In this document: in pieces, positions 51,262 to 59,033 of the stretch
Numbering within the stretch: position 1 is the first letter of the stretch
How the letters are laid out: the number at the start of each line of letters is the position of its first letter
Program-made: the position numbers and the translations under genes
Source: Bradyrhizobium sp. Ghvi
GTDB taxonomy: Bacteria; Pseudomonadota; Alphaproteobacteria; Rhizobiales; Xanthobacteraceae
Direction: 5' to 3'
DNA length: 64,000 nt
Assembly: GCF_900115265.1 (NCBI RefSeq)
Contig: NZ_FOVU01000010.1
Span: forward strand, 124,001-188,000
The notes under the pieces: generated by a model
What the model was told of the DNA's origin: nothing
Databases searched by the model: none
The model's input: only the letters and a program-made list of their open reading frames with translations

Positions 51262-53412
51262 TTACTTTCCTTCCAGCGTATTCACTGGCGTCCAGTCGGG
51301 CGCTGGCGGGTGCTCAGCCAGCTCCTGTGCACGCTTGGCGAAATATCGCGACGGCGGATCGTCGCAGGCGTTGCTTTCGAACTGCTCGGCGGCTTTCGCG
51401 AAGTCGCGTGCACGCCAGTACGCAAGTCCTTTGGCGTAATTCGCCGCGCGGATGCCTTGCTCCCGGGTCTGCTGGTCCTTCTTCGCGAGCGGCTCGTACA
51501 CCCTGATCGGCTCGTCGCGACCCTGAACCCTGACCAGGTCGAGTTCGCGCCAGGTGTAGGCGCTGCGGCTCTGGTTCACTGTCATCTCGGACGCCATGAT
51601 CGCTGTGCCGAAATATTTGTTGGCGCCTTCGAGCCGCGAGGCGAGGTTTACGGTGTCGCTCATGACGGTGTAGTTGAAACGCCGGCGCGAGCCAATGTTG
51701 CCGACCACGGCTTCGCCGCTGTTCAGCCCGATGCGGTGGGCAAGGCCGCGCCCCCGAAACGCGGGATGGCTGTCGTTGAGCTCTTCAAGCCGGTCGCGGC
51801 ATTGCAGCGCGGCGGCGACCGCATTCCGTGCGTGATCGGGATCGTCGGCCGGCGCGCCGAACATCGCGACGATGGAATCGCCGATATATTTATCGACATA
51901 GCCGCCGTGCCTTTCGATGATGTCGGTCATGGCGGAGAGATAGTCGTTCATCAGTGCGACCAGCTCGGCCGGCGTCATCTTCTCGGCAATCGAGGAAAAA
52001 CCGCTGAGGTCCGAGAAGAACATGGTGATGTCTCGCATCTCGCCGCCGAGCATGGGCATCTTGCCGGAAGCAACCATGCCGTCGATGACTTCCGGCGCGA
52101 GATAGAACGCAAAGCTCTTGCGCAGGAAGCGCTCCTCGCGGTCGGCGATCACGAAACGGTAGCCGATCATCATGGCGAGGGCTGCGAGGCCCGCAAGCAC
52201 GGGCTCCGTCAGCGGAAGTGCTACGGCATGCGTGAATGTGGCGACGGCGACAGCAGTGTAGGTTACGGTGAGCCCGAGCCAGGCGACCGCCGCGCCGGCC
52301 GGAGCCAGCAGGCAGGCCGCGCAGGCGACGATCGTCGCGAACACGATTGCCAGAATCGACCGCAGCGGAGGGCCGAGCTCGACGACGGCATCATGCTCGA
52401 TCAGGTTTCGCACGGCCGTGGCATGGACGAAGACACCGGCGATCTGGCTGCGGGCGTTTTGCTTAGCGTCCCCCGGCGCGGGCAGGGCGCATCGCGGCGC
52501 CGGCGTCCCGTCATATCCGCGGCCCAAATGCATCGAGGTGAGCTTGCGGTCATCGAAGGTAAGAAGGCTGCCCAGCAACACGATCTTGCCGCTGAAGGCG
52601 CGGCGGAAGAAGCCGGTATCTCCTTTTTCGACGCAGGCGCGCAAATCGGCGAACGAATAGGTCGGGATGTCGCGGCCCATGCCGCGGAAGTTGAGCGTGA
52701 GCGTGTTGGGCACCGCGCTCGGGATCACATAGTCCGACAAACGCGTCACGCCGCTCGGTCCGGTCTCGAGTTTTGCATCGAGCGAGCGCGCCACGAGCTC
52801 GACGGCCATGGCGGGCACCGGCTGACCCCCGATCAAAAAGCTCAGCGGCATCCGCCGAATGACGTTATCGGGATCGGTATGGACGTTGAGGGCGCGAATG
52901 TTGTTTTTGACCGCCAGTTGCTGCGCGTGATCGGGCCTGTCCGGATGGTCGTTGCGAAGATTCTCACCGAGCACCAGCTTGCCGCCCTCGGAGAGGCGCC
53001 GCAGCGCGATCAGATAGTCCCGGTCAAATCCCTTCACACGGCTGCCGAACGACGTATCCCCAAAGGGAATTTCCGACTGCTCGATCAAGCTTGGAAAGAT
53101 AACGTCGAATCCGATGACCTTGGCGCCGCCGTCGGTGGTGCTGCCGAGCACCCGTCCGATCTCGCGGGTCCATGTCTGCGTCGGCGATCCCTTGAAGGGC
53201 GGGGTGTCGTAGGTCTCCCCGTCAATCGCGACGACGACGACCGGCGATGTCGCGGGATCGCGGCGGTCGCCAACCAGCTTCCAGCGCAAGGCCGTGAGAA
53301 TGTCGAGCGAGAGACCTTGCAGCCTCTGGAGCTGCGGAGACGTGAAAGCCGCGCCGGCAACGAGCGCAATCAGGATCGCCGCAACGATGTCCCGCCTCCC
53401 GATCCGCCGCAT
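51262..53412 (-). CDS. CHASE2-domain adenylate/guanylate cyclase
   Basis: The 716-residue membrane protein has a first helix (VAAILIALVAGAAF), a large extracytoplasmic CHASE2 sensor (about 40-330; FDVIFPSLIEQSE, LLGSLLTFDDRK), three membrane helices (about 350-425) and a class III cyclase domain (about 450-640). Both metal Asp residues are present (FFSDLSGFSS and IGDSIVAMFGAP) and the transition-state set is in FNYTVMSDTVNLASRLEG. A C-terminal helical part of TPR type (YWRARDFAKAAEQFE) follows. It makes cAMP or cGMP in response to an unknown outside signal. The secreted protein gene at 53432-54100 lies just upstream on the same strand and is a likely partner. Confidence 0.93.
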   Translation of the reverse strand: MRRIGRRDIVAAILIALVAGAAFTSPQLQRLQGLSLDILTALRWKLVGDRRDPATSPVVVVAIDGETYDTPPFKGSPTQTWTREIGRVLGSTTDGGAKVIGFDVIFPSLIEQSEIPFGDTSFGSRVKGFDRDYLIALRRLSEGGKLVLGENLRNDHPDRPDHAQQLAVKNNIRALNVHTDPDNVIRRMPLSFLIGGQPVPAMAVELVARSLDAKLETGPSGVTRLSDYVIPSAVPNTLTLNFRGMGRDIPTYSFADLRACVEKGDTGFFRRAFSGKIVLLGSLLTFDDRKLTSMHLGRGYDGTPAPRCALPAPGDAKQNARSQIAGVFVHATAVRNLIEHDAVVELGPPLRSILAIVFATIVACAACLLAPAGAAVAWLGLTVTYTAVAVATFTHAVALPLTEPVLAGLAALAMMIGYRFVIADREERFLRKSFAFYLAPEVIDGMVASGKMPMLGGEMRDITMFFSDLSGFSSIAEKMTPAELVALMNDYLSAMTDIIERHGGYVDKYIGDSIVAMFGAPADDPDHARNAVAAALQCRDRLEELNDSHPAFRGRGLAHRIGLNSGEAVVGNIGSRRRFNYTVMSDTVNLASRLEGANKYFGTAIMASEMTVNQSRSAYTWRELDLVRVQGRDEPIRVYEPLAKKDQQTREQGIRAANYAKGLAYWRARDFAKAAEQFESNACDDPPSRYFAKRAQELAEHPPAPDWTPVNTLEGK

Positions 53413-53431
53413 CGTTGCCGTCGCGGGCCGT

Positions 53432-54100
53432 CTATTCGAACCGCAGCAGGCGACCGACGATCGGAGTCGGCGACGCTGTCGCGCTGGCGTCGACCTGGAA
53501 TGCGTAGCGCTTGTTGCCGAGCTTCGCGAGATAGCTGCCGCCCGGGGTCAGCGACTTGCCGGCTTTCGAAAGGTCGTAGAATTTTCTGGCGACCATGACA
53601 TCATTCTTCAGCGGAAGCGTGATCGTGGGCTCCTGGCCGTCGGTGCGTTCAATCACCAGCGTGCTGCCGCTCTTGGCCTGAATCAGCGGCGCGACGCCGT
53701 AGATCGTCGGCAGCCTGGCCGGCGCGCTGCCAGCTTCGGCTCGCACGCTGCGGAACGTGGTGGCCGCGCTCTGGTTCGCCTCGCGTTCGGAGAGTTGCGC
53801 GGCGTTGGCATCGCATGGCACTTTGACACGTTGGACGTTGCCGAGTTGCACGGTGCTCTGCTCCGCGCCGACCAGCACGACGCCTTCGGTGATGGTCTCG
53901 CGCAGGCAGGATTTGAGATAGCTGAGCGTGATGCCGGCCTTGGGGCCGAGTTTGATGATCTTGCCGGGCGCCACATAGTCCATGAATTCGATGCCCTCGA
54001 CCTTGCCCTGAACGTCCTCGACAATGGCGGCGGGGGTCCCCGCGACGGCCGGCGCGCTCAGGCAAAGCACGCCGAAGATGGCGCCGATCAGGCTTCTCAT
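53432..54100 (-). CDS. secreted FecR-like or unknown protein upstream of the CHASE2 cyclase
   Basis: ATG 54100 opens a signal peptide (SLIGAIFGVLCLSAPAVAG) and a 222-residue protein. The mature part starts AAIVEDVQGKVEGIEFMDYV, then KIIKLGPKAGITLSYLKSC and VVLVGAEQSTVQLG, a pattern like FecR-type beta-strand repeats. The C-terminal part (LTPGGSYLAKLGNKRYAFQVD) is also beta-rich. It ends 19 bases before the cyclase start, so both are likely cotranscribed, and it may present a signal to the CHASE2 domain in the periplasm; that role is inferred. The longer frame to 54136 lacks support. Confidence 0.75.
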   Translation of the reverse strand: MRSLIGAIFGVLCLSAPAVAGTPAAIVEDVQGKVEGIEFMDYVAPGKIIKLGPKAGITLSYLKSCLRETITEGVVLVGAEQSTVQLGNVQRVKVPCDANAAQLSEREANQSAATTFRSVRAEAGSAPARLPTIYGVAPLIQAKSGSTLVIERTDGQEPTITLPLKNDVMVARKFYDLSKAGKSLTPGGSYLAKLGNKRYAFQVDASATASPTPIVGRLLRFE

Positions 54101-54339
54101 GATTTTCTCATCCAGTTCGAACGATATAGGACGCATCCTCGCCCCGGTGCGAGCCTAGCAGAAAACGGGTTGGGTCGTGTGATCAGAATCACTCTTGGTA
54201 TTGGTGCACCCTGGCAGGAACGGGTTCAAAGCATTGATGGCAGAAAACGACCTTGCGGCAAAACGGGGCCTCAGCCCACGAAGTCGCACCGCCGCAACGG
54301 CGTCGGCGCGGTTCTGGTCCGGACGGCTCCCGGTCGCTC

Positions 54340-55416
54340 CTAACGTAAAGGGCTGGCCGCTCCTGGTGTCTGAAATGGTGCCGTGCCCTGCCGGGGGGCG
54401 ATGCCCAGCACCTCATCCCAGCGCGACAGAAAGGCTTCGACGCAGGCCGGATCGAACTGCCGTCCCTGGTTCTCGATCAGATAGTCACGCGCCAATTCCA
54501 GCGGCATCGGCTCTTTATACGGCCGTCGCGTCGTCAGGGCATCGAAGACGTCGGCGACTGCGACCACGCGCGCCGCGACCGGGATCTCGTCCGCCTTAAG
54601 GCCGTTCGGATAGCCGGCACCGTCCCAGCGCTCGTGATGGCCCTTGGCGATTTGCGCGCCGAGCTGGATCAGCTCGCAGCTGGAATCGGCCAGGATATTT
54701 TCGCCGATCGTCGCATGGGTGCGGATCACAGCCATCTCGTCGTCGGTCAGCTTGCCCGGCTTGAGCAGGATGTTGTCGGGAATGGCGACCTTGCCGACAT
54801 CGTGCAAGGGCGCGGCGAGATAGATGTCCCGGCAGAGTCGGGCGGAGAGACCGAGCTGTTCGGCGATGATCCGGCTGTAGCGGGCGACCCGCAGCGTGTG
54901 CTCGCCGGTGTCGTTGTCACGATATTCGACCGCGAGCGCGAGCCGCAGGATGATCTCTTCCTCGCGCTCGCCGAGCTTGCGTGTTGCGGCAGCGACCTCA
55001 CTGGCTAGATGTGCAGCGCGATCGTTTAGCTTACGTACGGCTGCACCAAGCTGAATCAAATTCCGCAGACGCACCGTCATCTCGACGCTCTGAGGTGCCT
55101 TGGGCAGGAAATCGGTTGCACCGGCCTGCAGCGCTTCCATTTTGATGTCGTCGGTCTGCCGCGAGGTGATCATCGCGATCGGAATGTCGGTGCAGCCCGG
55201 CAGCGTGCGGAGCGCGCGGATGAAGCTGATGCCGTCCATGTGCGGCATTTCGTAGTCGACAAGCACGAGATCGAAGACGCGCTCGCGCGCGCAAGCCAAC
55301 GCCTCGACGGGATCGAGGAACGCGGTGGCCTCGACGAGGCCTTCCGTTTCGATATGACGTTTCAGGAAATTGAGGACAGAGCGGCTGTCATCAACCAGAA
55401 GCGCTTGGGTCAGCAT
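54340..55416 (-). CDS. response regulator with HD-GYP c-di-GMP phosphodiesterase domain (RpfG-like)
   Basis: The 358-residue protein has a receiver domain (1-125) with Asp9, Asp10, phospho-acceptor Asp54 in LVDYEMPHMDG and Lys in LPKAP, then a short helix and an HD-GYP domain (about 150-345): AAPLHDVGKVAIPD, HATIGENIL, the HHERWDGAGYPNGLKADEIP motif with intact GYP, and VADVFDALTTRRPY. It should break c-di-GMP when phosphorylated. The chemotaxis operon starts 290 bases away on the other strand, so CheA may be its kinase; this is inferred. A GGDEF protein lies 11 kb away. Confidence 0.93.
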   Translation of the reverse strand: MLTQALLVDDSRSVLNFLKRHIETEGLVEATAFLDPVEALACARERVFDLVLVDYEMPHMDGISFIRALRTLPGCTDIPIAMITSRQTDDIKMEALQAGATDFLPKAPQSVEMTVRLRNLIQLGAAVRKLNDRAAHLASEVAAATRKLGEREEEIILRLALAVEYRDNDTGEHTLRVARYSRIIAEQLGLSARLCRDIYLAAPLHDVGKVAIPDNILLKPGKLTDDEMAVIRTHATIGENILADSSCELIQLGAQIAKGHHERWDGAGYPNGLKADEIPVAARVVAVADVFDALTTRRPYKEPMPLELARDYLIENQGRQFDPACVEAFLSRWDEVLGIAPRQGTAPFQTPGAASPLR

Positions 55417-55584
55417 CGGCGGCCGGGCTCGTTCGGATGGCGAGGCGTGATCTCAATGAATAGCCGGCGCGATTTAACGCGGAGCAAATGTCCCGCCGCG
55501 GCAAACTGCCTCGACGCTGCTCGCCATGCACGAGGTTTGAGCGGGTCGTGCACGCTTGGATGCATACGCGAAGTTCCGGGGATT

Positions 55585-55620
55585 GTGACCCGTAGTTGTA
55601 CGGGCCACTCCATTAGGAGT
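55585..55620. promoter_or_regulatory. two adjacent small hairpins in the leader of the chemotaxis operon
   Basis: CCCGTA at 55589-55594 pairs with TACGGG at 55599-55604, extended by GTG/CAC past a mismatch; directly after it ACTCC pairs with GGAGT around ATTA. They lie in the 287-base divergent gap between the HD-GYP gene and the STAS gene. They may form an operator or RNA structure; no known motif is matched. Confidence 0.3.
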
Positions 55621-55703
55621 TTGCATACTCTCCCACGCAGATAGTCATCGCGCGGGATTCGCGCCGTGTGCGCAGCGGAATTTCGAGTCATTTTGGGGGA
55701 CGA

Positions 55704-56027
55704 ATGTCGTCTGATGTCACTGAGCCGAAGTGGTCCCTACGGCTGCCTGCAGATTGCAGCATCGCTGCGATCCGTAGTGTCTACGACCTGATCCGCGAAG
55801 CCTTCGGTCGTCAGGACCGGCTCGAGATCGATTGCTCGAGCGTCGACAAAGCCGATGTGACCTCGATCCAGCTTCTGCTGTCGACCGCCAAGACCGGCGA
55901 GGCCCAGGGCCGTCCGGTGGTGCTGACGTCGTTCTCGCAGTCTTTGCGCAACACTCTCCGCCGCGCCGGTTTCGCCAGCGAGGCAATGATCGATCAGCAC
56001 TTCCCACACAAGAAAGATGGCGTCTAA
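55704..56027 (+). CDS. STAS-domain protein at the head of the chemotaxis operon
   Basis: The 107-residue protein from ATG 55704 (GGGGGA upstream) has the STAS pattern: LRLPADCSIAAIRSVYDLI, then LEIDCSSVDKADVTSIQLLL, where the loop Ser/Thr could be phosphorylated, and VVLTSFSQSLRNTLRRAGF. Such proteins may scaffold or tune signalling; STAS genes in front of cheY-cheA are found in several alphaproteobacterial chemosensory clusters. Its stop TAA shares a base with the cheY ATG (TAATG), which gives coupled translation. Confidence 0.88.
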   Translation: MSSDVTEPKWSLRLPADCSIAAIRSVYDLIREAFGRQDRLEIDCSSVDKADVTSIQLLLSTAKTGEAQGRPVVLTSFSQSLRNTLRRAGFASEAMIDQHFPHKKDGV

Positions 56028-56392
56028 TGGCCACGATCCTCACGGTCGACGATTCTCCCAGCATCCGGCAGATGATCAAGGTCGTGCTCGAGCCGGCCGG
56101 CCACAGCGTGATCGAGGCGGGCGACGGCGCGCAAGGCCTCGCCAAGGCGCAAGCCGGCAAGCTCGATCTCGTCATCACCGACCTCAATATGCCTGTCATG
56201 AACGGGCTCGAGCTGATCAAGGCGCTGCGCAAGCTGCCGAGCGCGGTCGGCATGCCCATTGTGTTCCTGACCACCGAATCCAACGACACCGTGAAACAGG
56301 AAGCCAAGAGCGCAGGCGCCACCGGCTGGATCACAAAGCCCTTCAAGCCCGAGCAACTGCTCGCAGTCGTCGCAAAACTGGTGCGCGCATGA
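56027..56392 (+). CDS. cheY: CheY-type single-domain response regulator
   Basis: The 121-residue protein is a stand-alone receiver: acidic pair Asp8-Asp9, phospho-acceptor Asp52 in VITDLNMPVMNG, Thr in FLTTES and Lys104 in ITKPFKPEQ. It should take phosphate from CheA next door and act on a flagellar switch or another output. It overlaps both neighbours: TAATG with the STAS gene and ATGA with cheA. Confidence 0.95.
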   Translation: MATILTVDDSPSIRQMIKVVLEPAGHSVIEAGDGAQGLAKAQAGKLDLVITDLNMPVMNGLELIKALRKLPSAVGMPIVFLTTESNDTVKQEAKSAGATGWITKPFKPEQLLAVVAKLVRA

Positions 56393-58533
56393 GTGCGATG
56401 GACCCGACCGAAATCTTCCGCCAGGAAGCGAGCGAGCTATTCGAGGTTCTGGAAGGAGCCCTGCTCGACCTCGGTCAGCGTCCCGACGACCGCGAGCTGG
56501 TCGATTCCGCATTTCGCGCCCTGCATACCATCAAGGGCTCCGGCGCCATGTTCGGCTTCGACAAGGTCGCCTCCTTCACCCACGAATTCGAGACCGCCTT
56601 CGATCGCGTGCGCAAGGGCGAGATCAGGCCGACCCAGGAGCTGATCTCCGTCGCGCTCGCCGCCAAGGACTATATCCGCGCGCTGATCGAGGATCCGCAG
56701 TCGACCGACGATATCATCGGTGAAGCCATCCTCGACGACCTCAAGCGCTTCGTATCGCCGGATCGGCCGGCCGCTCCCCTCGCCGAGCTCGCGGAAGCGC
56801 CGCTCGTGCCCGCCGAGAGCAAGCAGGCCGGTTGGCACCTCTTCCTGGAATTCGAGTCCCACATTCTGCGCAACGGCTCGAATCCGCTCGATCTGCTGGA
56901 AGATCTCTGCAAGCTCGGCCCCTGCTTCGTCGTGCCGATCACCGACGGTGTTCCGTTCCTTGACGAGATGGAGCCGGAAGACTGCTATCTGAAGTGGGAC
57001 GTCAAGCTGCACGCGGCCTGCGACAAGGCCGCGATCGACGACGTCTTCATGTTCGTCTCGGACGAAATGAAGCTGACGTTTTCGCCGCTGGAGCATGTCG
57101 AGGCGGCTGCGCCGGCACCGCTGTTGCAGCTCCTCGACGAGGGGTTGGCCCTGGCGGCCGAGATACCGGCACTGGCCGTCGATGCCGTTGCCGTCCCCGT
57201 TGTCGAGCAGCCCCTCGCAAAGGCGGAGCCCAAGCCGCAAGCGAAGCCGGAAGTCAAAGTCGAATCGAAGGTCGAACCCAAGACGGAAGCCAAGACCGAA
57301 CCCAAGACCGAACCCAAAACCGAACCCAAGGCAGAAGCCAAGCGCGACGATCGCGGCATCGCCACCGTCCGCGTCCAGGCCGAGCGCCTCGACGAGCTGA
57401 TGGACCGCGTCGGCGAGCTCGTGATCGCGCAGGCGCGCCTGACCCAGCTCGCATCTGCAGGTTCAGACCTCTCGATCAAGATGATCGCCGAAGAGATCGA
57501 GCGCCTCGCTTCGTCCTTGCGCGATACCACGATGGGTGCGCGCATGGTGCCGATCGGCTCGCTGTTCGGTCGCTTCCGCCGCCTGATCCATGACCTGTCG
57601 CGCGATCTGTCGAAGCCGGTCGAGTTCGTCACCTCGGGCGAGGATACCGAGCTCGACAAGACCATGATCGAGTGCCTGGCCGATCCCCTGGTGCACCTGA
57701 TCCGCAACGCCATCGACCACGGTATCGAAGACACCGCAACGCGTGCTGCCAACAGCAAGACCGAGCAGGGCCGGATCGAGCTTGCCGCCGTGCATTCCGG
57801 CGCACAGGTGCTCGTCACCGTGAAGGACAATGGCGGCGGCCTCAACACCGCACGCATCAGGGCGAAAGCCGAGGAGCAGGGCTTGATCGCCCCCGGCGCC
57901 GTGCTGTCCGATCACGAGATCCATCAGTTCCTCTTCCATCCGGGCTTCTCCACGGCGCAGACCATTTCTGCGCTGTCCGGTCGCGGTGTCGGCATGGACG
58001 TGGTCAAGCGCACCATCGAGAACATGCGCGGCTCGATCGATCTGTCGACCCGGCCGGGTCAGGGCACCACGGTGACGCTGCGCCTGCCGCTGACGCTCGC
58101 CATCATCGAGGGTCTTCTGATCCGCGTTGGCGAGGGCCGCTATATCATCCCGCTGTCGGCCGTGGAGGAATGCATCGAGCTGACCGCCGAGGACGAACGG
58201 TCCCGCGGGCGCAACTTCCTCAACGTGCGTGGTAACCTCGTGCCCTTCCTCCGCCTGCGCGAGCTCATGTCGTCGTCGGGCGCGCCCGATCGACACCAGA
58301 AGACGATCATCATTTCGACCGGCGAAACTCACGTCGGTTTGGTCGCCGACCAGATCATTGGCAACCACCAGACCGTGATCAAGTCGCTCTCCAAGCTGCA
58401 TTCGGACGTCACGATTTTCTCCGGGGCGACCATCCTCGGCGACGGCACGGCGGCGCTGATCCTCGACGTGGCGCAGCTCGTCACGCTGGCCCAGTCGAAA
58501 GTCGAGAAGCAGCATATCAGCGAGGCGGCGTGA
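56389..58533 (+). CDS. cheA: chemotaxis histidine kinase CheA
   Basis: The 714-residue kinase starts at ATG 56389 inside the cheY stop. P1 (1-105) has phospho-acceptor His46 in RALHTIKGSGAMFGF. A central part with a P2-like fold (about 140-240) is followed by a low-complexity linker of repeated Glu-Pro-Lys-Thr units (coded by near 12-base repeats at 57274-57342). P3 dimerisation (RAERLDELMDRVGEL-like region), the P4 ATP site (HLIRNAIDHGIED, VKDNGGGLN, GRGVGMDVVKRTIENM) and the P5 CheW-like domain complete it. No receiver domain is attached. The linker repeat may vary in length between strains. Confidence 0.96.
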   Translation: MSAMDPTEIFRQEASELFEVLEGALLDLGQRPDDRELVDSAFRALHTIKGSGAMFGFDKVASFTHEFETAFDRVRKGEIRPTQELISVALAAKDYIRALIEDPQSTDDIIGEAILDDLKRFVSPDRPAAPLAELAEAPLVPAESKQAGWHLFLEFESHILRNGSNPLDLLEDLCKLGPCFVVPITDGVPFLDEMEPEDCYLKWDVKLHAACDKAAIDDVFMFVSDEMKLTFSPLEHVEAAAPAPLLQLLDEGLALAAEIPALAVDAVAVPVVEQPLAKAEPKPQAKPEVKVESKVEPKTEAKTEPKTEPKTEPKAEAKRDDRGIATVRVQAERLDELMDRVGELVIAQARLTQLASAGSDLSIKMIAEEIERLASSLRDTTMGARMVPIGSLFGRFRRLIHDLSRDLSKPVEFVTSGEDTELDKTMIECLADPLVHLIRNAIDHGIEDTATRAANSKTEQGRIELAAVHSGAQVLVTVKDNGGGLNTARIRAKAEEQGLIAPGAVLSDHEIHQFLFHPGFSTAQTISALSGRGVGMDVVKRTIENMRGSIDLSTRPGQGTTVTLRLPLTLAIIEGLLIRVGEGRYIIPLSAVEECIELTAEDERSRGRNFLNVRGNLVPFLRLRELMSSSGAPDRHQKTIIISTGETHVGLVADQIIGNHQTVIKSLSKLHSDVTIFSGATILGDGTAALILDVAQLVTLAQSKVEKQHISEAA

Positions 58534-58994
58534 TGACCGAGGGTTTGGCGATGGAACACCGGGCCGGTGCGATGCAGGTCGTCATGATCGGCCTCGGCGA
58601 GGAAAAATTCGCACTCGACGCGGGCCTCGTCCGCGAGATCATCGATCCTGTGCCGGTGACGAAGGTCGCGGGCGCCCGGTCCTTCGTCCCAAGCGTGATC
58701 AACGTGCGCGGCAACGTCATTCCGCTGGCTGATTTGCGCATCCGCTTCGGCATGCCGCAGCTCGAGGACTCCGCCGAGACGCGTATCGTCGTCGTCGAGA
58801 TCGAGCTCGACAACGAACCGGTGCTGGTCGGCGTGACCGCAGACAAAGTCTACGAAGTCACGGAAATTTCGCAGACCGACGTGCAGCAGACGCCGCGCGT
58901 CGGCATGCACTGGAAGCCGGAGTTCATCCGCTTCATCGCGAAGTGGCGTGAAGAGTTCGTCATCGTTCCCAACATGGAACGCATCCTGAATTGA
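58533..58994 (+). CDS. cheW: chemotaxis coupling protein CheW (first)
   Basis: The 153-residue protein couples receptors to CheA. It has the CheW beta-barrel motifs: VVMIGLGEEKFALDAGLVREI, VINVRGNVIPLADLRIRFGM and VTADKVYEVTEIS. Its ATG overlaps the cheA stop (TGATG). The opening residues before the barrel (MTEGLAMEHRAGAM) are an added tail. The receptor gene begins 39 bases later. A second CheW occurs at 60769-61251; the two differ enough to suggest separate binding partners. Confidence 0.94.
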   Translation: MTEGLAMEHRAGAMQVVMIGLGEEKFALDAGLVREIIDPVPVTKVAGARSFVPSVINVRGNVIPLADLRIRFGMPQLEDSAETRIVVVEIELDNEPVLVGVTADKVYEVTEISQTDVQQTPRVGMHWKPEFIRFIAKWREEFVIVPNMERILN

Positions 58995-59033
58995 GATCAA
59001 GCTCCGCGAGGGGCTTAGGGGCAGGGGCTGAAG

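Noticed and set aside
51310..53598. 762-codon plus-strand frame opposite the CHASE2 cyclase
   Set aside because: Antisense shadow of a gene with a complete cyclase domain; the translation is rich in Arg, His and Gly and matches no family.
57274..57342. Proline/lysine-rich repeat as a separate repetitive element
   Set aside because: It is in frame with cheA and best explained as a flexible linker; it is reported only as a feature of that gene and as a length-variation question.
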